DNA of 64,000 nt. It comes from Sceloporus undulatus. Its lineage: Eukaryota; Chordata; Lepidosauria; Squamata; Phrynosomatidae. Of the stretch, positions 1 to 24,300 are shown piece after piece. The stretch lies in assembly GCF_019175285.1 (NCBI RefSeq), contig NC_056529.1, positions 1,192,397-1,256,396 of the forward strand, in the 5' to 3' direction. A program made the position numbers and the translations under genes. Each line of letters begins with the position of its first letter. Position 1 is the first letter of the stretch. The notes beneath the pieces were generated by a model. It made no database searches. It was not told the DNA's origin and saw only the letters and a list, made by a program, of their open reading frames with translations.

Positions 1-86
1 CCAGCCTGCCCCTTGCTGAACTTGTATACCTGAGCTGAGTGAATGACTCTTCCTGTCTTTTCCCTTTTTTGTTTTATGGATGGCAG

Positions 87-1004
87 TCTATGGCCATCAA
101 GCTTCAGCCGGCCACAGGTTCAGAGCTTCCAGCCTTCAACCCTCTTCTGCCCCCAGCAGTGATCTTCCAAGTCTTGCTGCTGAACAACCCTCAAAAGGTA
201 TGTCCTGTGTGCGTGTGTGTGTGTGTGCATGTGTGTGCAAAGGGGCTGGCATGCCAATGGGGGGCTCAGTCGGCTCCAGCCACACTCTGGGAGGCCAGGA
301 GTGGAGGTCTTGTGCCCCCATCCTTTATAGGAGGACTTGGTTGGGCTGCAGAGAGCAAGGCCTGCCTGAAAAAGGAGCCGGCATGTGATGTCAGCAGCAA
401 TTCAAAAATTAGGCTTATCACCCCGTTCCTTGTGTGCATGCGGAATAGGATCTGGGAACGGTGGCATAGAAATTAAATAAATGACTGAACGAAGGCTGAA
501 CAAAATGCAACAGAGAGCAGTGTAAGAGTGTTCATGACCCCCCCTTATACAGCCTGCCTGGGTTGGGTTGCAAGCCACCTTGAGTCCCAATTTGTATGGA
601 AATGTGGAATGACGACAATGATGATGATGGTGGTGGTAATAATAATAATAGGTGACCCCTATTTCCAGTCTTGTGACTCCACTGCGGACTCATAGCCTGA
701 TCCCAATGCCTTTCCCCTCAGTTACCCAAGTGGCACAGAAGGTATTGATAGTAAAAGGAATCGCCAGGAGATTCAGGAGTAGAGGAAGCAAGCAGCCCCC
801 TTTCCATCTTCAGCCCTGGGCTCCTGGACAGTCAGCCATGGCACCGTAATCCATCCAGGAATATCAGACCATCTTCCCTTCCCTTCCCTACAGGCTCCTT
901 TGCGGCTGAGATACAGGCTCCTATTCACTCAGAATGGACAGACCCACGACGAACTCGGGGAGGTGACCAGTTTCCCCCATGAAGACCTCTGGCCTTTGAG
1001 CTGA
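87..1004 (+). CDS. GGA2: GGA2, last two coding exons (C-terminal GAE domain), partial
   Basis: Golgi-localised, gamma-ear-containing ARF-binding clathrin adaptor; the C-terminal GAE (ear) domain recruits accessory proteins at the trans-Golgi. Two exons are visible: 87-197 (37 codons, acceptor ggcag, donor AAAAG/gtatgt) and 894-1004 (acceptor cctacag, ends TGA). Together they encode the last 73 residues: KLQPATGSELPAFNP, then a V/I-F-QVLLLNNPQK strand, then APLRLRYRLLFTQNGQ and an acidic end with EVTSFPHEDLWPLS. This matches the end of vertebrate GGA ear domains (QVLLLANPQK...VRLRYKLTF). The choice of GGA2 over GGA1/GGA3 rests mainly on position directly upstream of COG7, as in human. The intron (198-893) holds a (GT)n run near 205-236 and (ATA)n near 638-651; a chance tttcccctcag at 711-721 was not used. 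The remaining exons lie left of the window. No canonical AATAAA was found in the short 3' region. Confidence 0.88.
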
Positions 1005-1224
1005 AGGGGGCAGTCGGTGGCTGCTTGCCTGGATGCCCACGAACATCGCCTTGGATTGGGCTTGGCCTCCCCTGTGGACTTTGTTCCCAGATGTTCACTC
1101 CAGTGTTTTTGACTATGGCTGTGCCTTCTTTCTGTAAAGCAATCGGTGCATTTTGATAAAAACATAACCTTATCTAAAGGTGGTTGGAGTTTATACATGC
1201 TGCTGGATGTTTTCCTTGACTGAT

Positions 1225-1450
1225 CCTGAAGAGAGAGCTATGGCATTCTGGGATTTGTAGTTTGCCGTGGCACCAGCACCATGACAGGCGTAATTTTGTG
1301 CATGAAACAATGTTTGTGTACACTGAAGTAACAGCATCACTGTCTCAGCCACTCATTTGGACAAAACAACAGCTCCCAGAATTCCATAGCAATGAGCTTG
1401 AAAAGCTAAAGCGGTGTCAGGCTGCATTAAACTCTGCTGCAGTTCAATGG
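1225..1450. mobile_element. Diverged palindromic MITE (hAT-like), old copy
   Basis: Contains the two inverted half-motifs typical of the hairpin MITE seen more cleanly just downstream: a left TATGGCATTCTGGGATTTGTAG and a right CTCCCAGAATTCCATAG about 130 bp later, followed by a GAAAAGCTAAAGCGGTGTCAG-type arm. It is more diverged than the copies at 1772 and 2298. Family assignment is from memory of lizard repeats and is uncertain. Confidence 0.5.
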
Positions 1451-1484
1451 ACCCTTAAAGGTATAGCAGCCTTTTGGTTGGAGG

Positions 1485-1657
1485 GGGCGGGGCGAGGGAG
1501 CTCCCGGAAGTCTCTAGCAGAGAAGGGCAGAGTGACGCCAGGGGGCGGGGCTTATCGGGAGCCAGTCCCGTGACCAAGATGGCGGCCGCTGTCAGCTGAC
1601 GAAGAAGACTGAGTGGAGGCAGCAGTGCGCCTGCGCGCAGGTGTCTTCCGGGGGCAG
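1485..1657 (+). promoter_or_regulatory. COG7: Probable COG7 promoter / transcription start region
   Basis: GC-rich patch with two GC boxes (GGGGCGGGGC near 1487 and GGGGGCGGGGC near 1542), a YY1-type CCAAGATGGCGGC at 1574-1586, an NRF1-like TGCGCCTGCGCGCAG near 1626-1640 and an ETS-like CTTCCGG near 1645. This TATA-less set is typical of housekeeping promoters. It lies between the GGA2 stop and the COG7 start codon on the right strand. Function is inferred. Confidence 0.6.
1575..1657 (+). other. COG7: Inferred non-coding first exon of COG7
   Basis: The sequence ends in CAG followed by a good donor GTAAGG at 1658. The COG7 start codon is preceded 41 bp upstream by a good acceptor (tccttcttccag, ending 2730). 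The DNA just upstream of the ATG is not GC-rich, so a spliced 5' UTR from this promoter-like patch is the simplest reading. The exact start is unknown. The YY1-like site contains an ATG with a 6-residue upstream ORF (1579-1599). Confidence 0.5.
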
Positions 1658-1771
1658 GTAAGGGTCTCTTAAGGGCAGCGATGATGCTGGGACTTGCAGT
1701 GGTCCCATAGTGGCTGGAGGATGCTGGGAGTCCTTGTAATTCTCATTCTGCCATCAGAGGGGGCTCTTGAG

Positions 1772-1970
1772 CTGCATCCACACTGGAGAAATACACCCGG
1801 TTTGGCACCGCTTTAACTCTGTCTGGCTCAAGGCTATGGAATTCTGGGAGTTGGAATTTGTTGTGGGTCCAGAGCGGACCCTCACAACAGACTCCAACTC
1901 CCAGAATTCCACAGCCTTGAGCCTGGATGCTGAAAGGGAGTGCCAAACTGTTATTTCTCCAGTGTGGATG
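1772..1970. mobile_element. Palindromic hairpin MITE (hAT-like), copy A
   Basis: Near-perfect inverted repeat of about 200 bp. The left arm begins GCATCCACACTGGAGAAATA and the right arm ends TATTTCTCCAGTGTGGATGC. The interior arms share AGGCTATGGAATTCTGGGAG and its inverse around a short loop near 1868. No coding capacity. It falls in the inferred first intron of COG7. Confidence 0.8.
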
Positions 1971-2104
1971 CCATCATGTTGACTTGGGGGGGATTCTGGG
2001 AACTGTAGTAGCCGTTGTGGCCATGCTGATTAGGGGATGCTGGGAGTTATGATGGCCCTGGGCGTTGTGGTAGCTGAAGTCCAGAAGAGTTAACTCTAAC
2101 TCTC

Positions 2105-2176
2105 CTGACCATGGTCCAGAGGTCACACTCTCTCAGCCTCAGAGGAAGGCAAAGAAACCTTGCCAAGAAGAGACCT
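2105..2176 (+). repeat. tRNA-type SINE fragment
   Basis: Contains GGTCACACTCTCTCAGCCTC, AGAGGAAGGCAA and CTTGCCAAGAAGA, the conserved internal part of the abundant lizard SINE also seen at 12.06 kb. Confidence 0.55.
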
Positions 2177-2297
2177 TAATAGACCCTTTAATACAGTCCC
2201 TGATGTTGTGGTGACCCCCAACCGTAACATTATTTTAGTCTCGGTTCCTAAGACCATCCGAAATGTGTCTTTTCCGGTGGTCATAGTTGAGAACCGC

Positions 2298-2494
2298 TGC
2301 ACCTACACTGGAGAATTAACCCGGTTTGGCCCCGCTTTGTCTGGCTCAAGGGTATGGAATTCTGGGAGTTGGAGTGTGTTGTGGGTCCAGAGCGGAGCCC
2401 CACAACACACTCCAACTCCCAGAATTCCATACCCTTGAGCCAGACAACAAGTTAAAGCGCTGCCAAACCGAGTTATTTCTCCAGTGTGAATGCA
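2298..2494. mobile_element. Palindromic hairpin MITE (hAT-like), copy B
   Basis: Second copy of the same family as 1772-1970, in the same COG7 5' intron. The outer arms are TACACTGGAGAATTAACCCG and its inverse near 2470-2490. The inner arms carry CAAGGGTATGGAATTCTGGG and its inverse. The hairpin arms match each other better than they match the other copy, so it is an independent insertion rather than a local duplication. Confidence 0.8.
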
Positions 2495-2771
2495 GCCTAA
2501 GAACTGCCCCCTAAGTGTGCTTTGAAATTAAATCAGATTATCCCAAGGGTGTCTTAAGGAACCTGCCTTACCGGGTTCTTGGCGCAGCCTTTCTCAGCCC
2601 ACTGAGCCATTTTGCTTTTGACGTTCTGCATAATGACATTTCCCATAACGGATTTTTGGACTTGAGTTTTCCTCCTGACTTTGCAGCTGCGTCCGCCTTC
2701 ACCTCCATCCCTCTTACGTCCTTCTTCCAGGTTCTGTTCCCGCTGTCCTGACTGCCAGAAGGCCGACCATC

Positions 2772-17885
<15,114 letters not shown>

Positions 17886-18122
17886 AGTGGCCTGGATATC
17901 TGTCCTGAAGTATGGGGTCCCAGGTGGGTGCCTTGAGACAGAGTTGTCTAGAGCACGGGGACTCCATTGTCTGTGCCTGGAGCCCCCTCCCCCCACACAC
18001 ATTGCAGGGTTGTTGTGCTCCTGCCAGGAGCTGGCCTGCAGAGGAACTCAGATGCAGTGCCTCCACAGGTTGTTGAGGGCACACAGAAGAGGTTCTTTGT
18101 ACATGACTCATCTTGTGATTTG

Positions 18123-18128
18123 AATAAA
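18123..18128 (+). terminator. COG7: COG7 poly(A) signal
   Basis: AATAAA lies 238 bp past the COG7 stop codon, giving a short 3' UTR. It is the first canonical signal downstream on this strand. Confidence 0.75.
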
Positions 18129-20237
18129 TTACTAAGATTTGTAAGTTACTCAGCTAGCTCCATAACAGTGCAACTATCAATTGCTTGGGGTGGGGGGCAT
18201 TTGCACAAAGGGCTGGCAGTCTATGTGATGGCCTCAGTTTTACAGGGTGGGGCCCGCCATTAAGCTGGCCACTTTGGTGCTAGTGCCAAAATTGGTTGCA
18301 GGGGGAAATTGGGGTGCAGGGCAGAAGGATTTAGAAGGGGGGCTCTTGATGAATAGGGAGGTACAGACCCCCCCACTTCCTTTTGTTCCTCTCCCTCTCC
18401 CTGTGATCATCCAGTTGCATTTGGAAATCATTTAAATGGGGAGGGGGCCATGGCTCTTTTCTAGCAAAGAAAGATGAATCTGTAGGGCAGCTGAGCCACG
18501 GCAGGCCTCCTCCCTCCCTCCCTCGGCTGCCTGCTTGTGATGCCGGAGGAACAGGCTGCTTGGTGTGCGCCAGTTATGGCGAGGCATTGCGTGCGCCAGG
18601 GATGCTTTGTGGGCGCCTCTTGCTCAAGGCTGTCCTCGCAGAGCAGGCAGGACTGCCACCCTGTTCTGCTTCAGCAAGGAAACCAGTTTGGTGGGTTGCA
18701 GTAATGAGATTAATGTTCTCAGCCCTGAGAGGCTCTGGATGGGACTCACTCCTTTTTTCCAGGGAAGGAACCCAGATGCCTCCCCCCTCATGTCTCTTGG
18801 TCCTGCACCTGTGGTGGTGCTCCTTTCCCCTCCAACGATGAGGCTGGCATTGCTTGCCCTGGCCAGGCATTGCTCTGGGTGAAGGGCCCGAGGTGGGTAG
18901 GAGAGCAAAGGGCCCCCTGCAGCACCCGGGACCCTTCCTGCCACCTCCTCTACTTACCTTGCTTCCATCGAGTGAAGGGGGAGGCCTGGGCAGTCCTGCT
19001 CTTGCCCCAAGTGTGCATGAACTCAGGAGGGGAGAGGGAATGGTGTGGGACCCAGAGCCCTTTCCTCCTTCCCGGCTGCCTTGTGCCCAGTGGGAGGAGG
19101 GCCTTTTCTGGCTCCCCCTGATCCAGTGCCCACAGTCCCAGGCTGAGGGGTGATACCCCTCAGAGAAGGGGCTGCCACTGGTCAGCCACAGACTTTCCCT
19201 CCTGGCCCTGGCTGGCTGAGGCACAGCTTGTTTGCCTTCCCAGTCAAACAGGACCGGCCCCTTTCTATGGCCTGGGAAAAGTCAGCATTGGTCCAAGAGA
19301 GGCTGCCCAGACTGGATCTGGCTGCCCTGGGCTGGTGGCCTGGCCGGGTATTCCTGGTCCTCCCCAAGGATGTGCCAATGTTTATGGGCTTTCACATCGC
19401 CCTGGGCTCTCCATCTGCCCAAGGGAGCTGAAGAAGGCCTGCTGTCCCTGGAAGAGGGGGCTTCAGCCCAAGCCTGGTCCAGCCAGAGAGAGAAAGGGGA
19501 GCCCCCACCCCACTTCCATAGAAGCCAGAATGTTTCTCTTATCCTCTGACCCTCCAGAGAGACTGCACCTTCCTCATCCCTGCCTTTGGGCCATGGCAGC
19601 TTAATGTGGGAGTTAGGATCCCAACAGCAGCTGGAGGGCCCTGGGGCCATACCTTGTTCTTGACTCCCTAGGAGAGAAGAAGCTGGCTGATGCTGGCGGC
19701 GTAGGGGATTAGGGTCTTGCTTTCCCTGCCATTTTGCGTGACGCTTTGCCACCCACCCAGTGAAATATTACTTTGCCCCAAAATAGCCCCTTCAGACAGT
19801 GGGATTGCTGCAGGCAATGACACTTGGGGCAGGGGAGAGGAAGGGCTTCAGGGCCAGGGAGTCGTATCTCTGGCGCTGAGGGAGAGCATTTTGCTTGCCC
19901 CCCATTTGTACAGATTGTGCCAACACATTTTCCCAGGAAACAAGAGGCTGCTCTGTGCCCTGGCAAAGGGGGACACAAAGAGGAAAGGGTATTTTGGAGC
20001 TGCCTATCCATAGGTCTTATGGGGAGGATGGAGAGGGCAGGCAGAGCCCCTTGGATAACCCATGTGTTCCAGAGCCCCCTTCCAGAGCAACTGTGAGGGG
20101 GCAGCGATGCTGAGTGGAGCCCTTCTCCACCCAAATGCCATGTAGACGCCTCGGGAGGAGGCAAGGAGCCAACTCAACCTGCAGGCCAAGCTGGGTGCAT
20201 CACAAGAAACAGCACTGAAAATAGAACACCTGCTGCC
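18129..20237. other. Spacer between the convergent COG7 and SCNN1B 3' ends
   Basis: About 2.1 kb of moderately GC-rich sequence. I see no gene, no clear repeat and no open frame with recognisable content, although several 100-200 codon frames occur by chance on both strands. Confidence 0.6.
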
Positions 20238-21333
20238 TTTATTGGTTCTTTCCCAACACACGTTAACAAGTTCTCTGGTGCCCATAAAGGAGAACAGGAG
20301 AGTAGGATAGGAGGGGACACAAGCCAGTTCCAGGAGACAGATAATATTGTGTGTGCCCATGCCTTTTAGTGCTAGCCCCATGGAGGAAGATAGAAGCCAG
20401 GAGGACTCTGGGAAAGCAGCAAGTGCTGATGTACAAACACCACCAAGGAAGCACAGAAAAAGATGTTTCTGTCAATGTGAGCTTGCAGCCCTGAGAGTTG
20501 GAAGGCTTTTATGGTTGTAGTGTAGGGCTGGGAGTTCTGTAGTCTTTGAGAGGCTAGCCAACTACAATTCCCATCATTCCCCTCCACGCATGGTGAGGAA
20601 TACTAGAAGTTGCAATTCAATCATGTCTGGAGGGTTGCATCCCAGCCCCAGTGGCTCTATCACTCTTGCCCCAAAGACACTACTGCAACCAAAGCTAAAG
20701 GAGGCAGACACTCCATCTTGTGTAGAAGGGCTGCCACACATGGAAAGTTAGACCCACGGAAGTTGGAGACTGAGATGCGCATTTTTCACAGCCAAAGAAA
20801 TGGAGCCATTCTGCAAACGTTCTGCAAACTTTAGCCCATGCCAGCACAACCAAAGGTGGTCCAAAAGAATCTGAGAGTTAAGAGAAGCACTTGTTTTTCA
20901 GGAGCATCTGTTCCAGCACCTGTTCCCCCTTTGTTGGAGGACTTTAATGTCCTGACATGGACACTGGCATGTCAGTTGTAGGTTTCCCCAATGACCTGAG
21001 GTTGGAGTAGATGGCCCTTGGAGGTCTAGGTCTAGGGGTCTCTCTCTCTCTCTCTGAGAGTAGTAAGCATTTAAGCTGGGCACAAGATGCAGACCCCATG
21101 CCAATGGCTGCACCTTTCCCTGAGTCTCAACACTTCAGTTGTGGCAAAGGTGGGCAAAATTTCCTGGCTCTGAGTGGCCTCCTTCCCTGATGCCTTTCCT
21201 GTTCTTCGTGACAGCTTCTCCCATTGGCCTCTCCTCTGCTGCCACTGCTTATTCTGGTGTTGTGCACCAACAGGATCCAAACCCAGGAGAGGCTCCCTGC
21301 CTCCTTGGCACCTCTCCTTCTCCCAGTCAGGGC
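20238..21333 (-). terminator. SCNN1B: SCNN1B 3' UTR with poly(A) signal
   Basis: A minus-strand AATAAA (TTTATT at 20238-20243) follows the beta stop codon by about 1.1 kb. A (TC)n run sits near 21039-21056. The 3' UTR extent is inferred from the signal only. Confidence 0.55.
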
Positions 21334-24300
21334 TTAAGCGGCATTCCCATGGGCCACAGAAGCCTCTCCATTGCTCTCTGGCCCCCCGAGGACCATGGGC
21401 TGCACCCGGAGGGAGTCGTACTGGGGGGGCGGGGTGCCTGGTTCAGGTAAGGGGGCACCTCGGATGGCCACAATTCCCCCGTTACTCCTCGGCCGGCCCC
21501 CCAACATGGCCTTCTCCTCCTGCTCCGCTTGGAAGGCCAGGTTGATGTGGGCTTCCACCTTCGCAGAGATGGAGGGGAGCCTCTGGTCCGTCGGGTCTGG
21601 GGTCTCAGGGCGCCACCTCCGCCGGATCCCCCGGCCCCAACCAGCCAGCGTCAGGATGGTGATCCACAGGGAGTCAATGATGATCTCGCCAAATTCAATG
21701 AGGCACAAGACGGAGCCACCCATCCAGAAGCCAAACTGGCCGCCCAAGTTGGAGAGGAGCCAGACGATCTGCAAAGGGGGAGAGGAAAATGTGAGAAGAG
21801 AAAAAAGGTGGAGACCCCCCAACACACTCCCTTTGTGCAATCCTGGGTGGGGGGACTCTGCTAGCCAACAGAAGGAGACTCCAAAGCAAATCGGGACTAG
21901 AAAGATTAAATCTGTTATGCTGCAACATTGCCAAGTAAAAGATTCCTTTGGATCTGAGGCTTAACCGACTAGACATTTGACTGGGGTAAGAGTATTGCAT
22001 GGCCCTCCAGATGCTGTTGGACTCCAGGCCCCCAACATGCCTTGCACTTGTTTTATGCATGAGGAGCTGGTGAGACTTGCAGTACAAGAGTATCCGGAGG
22101 GCCTTGTATTTTCAAGCTCTGTTTTAGGTCTGAATAAAGAAGAAGCAAGAGTGGAGATTCGAACATGGAAATGTGCCCATGCAAAGTCTGGATTTTGTGC
22201 AAGCAATGCGCCTTAGTGCAGAAGGTGGGCTTTCATCTCCCCTCCAAAAATATATCATGGGACACAAGGATGAACAAGGGGGCCTGGGCCAGTTCCCAAG
22301 GGCTAGTGGTGCCCCAAGCCCCCCCACAAAGGTCCTCACTGTGCCACATACAGTCGTTGCTGCCGACTCGGAGATAGTTCGGTAGTTGTACTCCTGGAAG
22401 TAGATGTTCAGCTTGATGATCCCATTTCTGCAGGAGGCAAAGGGAGAAAGGGTGAGCCCACTCCATGCCAAGGAGTACCCTCTTTTGCTTATTTTTAAGA
22501 GTGGCTACTAAATCTCATTAAATACCAGTCCAACCATAAAGAATCTAGCTCAACCCTAACCCTAGTTCAGCCACCTGGGACCTCTTCCCTGATCAGGTGG
22601 GGCTGGCTGTCACTCACCTGTCCAAAGTCACGTTAGTCGACATATCCCTTTCGTAGGATAAAATATGGAAAATCCAGTCCTAGAAAGCGGAAATGAAATG
22701 ACATTGTAAGTTGGGTGGAGGTGGGTGAGGAAGAGAGCCAAATGCCCACAGGCCAGAGGAGCAACAGCCCAGAGCTTGGGGGTCTGGATATCCCACCCCA
22801 CTGGGAGTCCATGGGCTCCCCATATCTGGGAACAAGTGCCTCCTTGCCCCCCAGGGATGTCCAGAGCTGGCTGTCCCCCCCCCCAGGATCCTCCAGGTTG
22901 GCATAGCAGAACTACACTGCCACCCCTGGCATTTCCCTGGCCGTCCCAGGGGAGACCTGGATTTTAGGGCACACCCTAAAACCATATTTTGTGGCAGGGA
23001 CTCAAATGGATGGGGCTTTTCTACGGCTGTAAGTCTCCTCTTAATTGGTCCAAGCCCTAAGTACAGTGGTGCCTCGGGTTACGAAATTAATTCGTTCCAC
23101 CGCCGCTTTCGTAACCCGAAAAGCATTCGCAAGCCGAAATGCCATAGGCGCTAATGGGGAAAAGCCGCGATTTCGTGCGAAAAAGCGCCAAAAAGCCACC
23201 AAAAATTTTTTCGTAACCCGAAATAACCTTCGTAACCCGGAACAGTTTTTTTTAATGGATTTTTTTCGTAACCCGGAAATTTCGTAAGGCGGCGCATTCG
23301 TATCCCGGGGTACCACTGTATGTTGGAATGCTTCTTTTCTTTTTCAAAGAAAGGAGAGCCTGCAAGTTGCCTTTCTGATAGAATGCACATCTTTAAAATG
23401 GCCTTGGTTATCCGTTCTGCCTTTCTGCTAAAACAACAAAGCCAAATTGAACTGAACTGAGTTTAGAACAATGAGGCACTGAGACAGAGGCTGCAAGACT
23501 TGAAAATACTTAATCTCAAATCCATTATTATTTTATTGTTGGAAATTTTAAAAGCCAATCGCCCTTGACATGTAATGCACATGCTGAGAATTAGTGCACT
23601 GGAAATGGGGTTTCAAGACATTAACCCACTTAATGGTGGCTCTGTTATGTTCCTTTTAATCCAGCTGCCTCACTGGTTTTTCAGACTTAATCTCAGCCAG
23701 GCAGAACCTTTAGGACCGAGTGGATTAAACCTAAATGTCCCTGGCCCATGTCCAGACTCTTCCCAGCTCCCTTTGCTTGGCTAGGAGTGGACACCTTACC
23801 AACCCCCCAGAAAACCAGATGACAGTCAGCTCACCTCAGAAGCTTCGGACGGCCAGTCAGCCATGGAAATGGTCAGCTTGTACTGGGTGTTGCTGGAGGA
23901 AGAGAAGGGGAAACAGAATCATAGCACCCCACGCAGCCCCTCCGAACCCCAAAGCTCCCCAGAATTAGCCAAGGAAAAGCCTTGAGATGGGTCCAGAAGG
24001 ACAGGGAGAGCCCCAAACCCATCCGCCCCTCTGCTGAGTCGCCTTTGGGACTTACTTGCAGGTCTCCTTGCAAGATTCAATGCAAAACTGCCGGTGCTCC
24101 AAGCTGACCTTCAGGGAAGAGTAGCAGTATGCTGCGGGGTGGAAAGCAGGGCTCAACAACTGGGAACAATGGGGCTGGTGGGTTAATGGAGAGGTCTCCA
24201 AAGGAGCCAGACTCCAACTTTAGCTGGTCTGTGTCCTTTGTGCCAGCCACCCTAGTCCCATAAACCCATTGCATTCTGTTGTTCTGCGTCCTTTATGTTT

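Noticed and set aside
711-750. Possible small GGA2 exon with tttcccctcag acceptor and gtattg donor
   Set aside because: The exons at 87-197 and 894-1004 already join in phase and reproduce the contiguous ear-domain strand NNPQK-APLRLRY without it.
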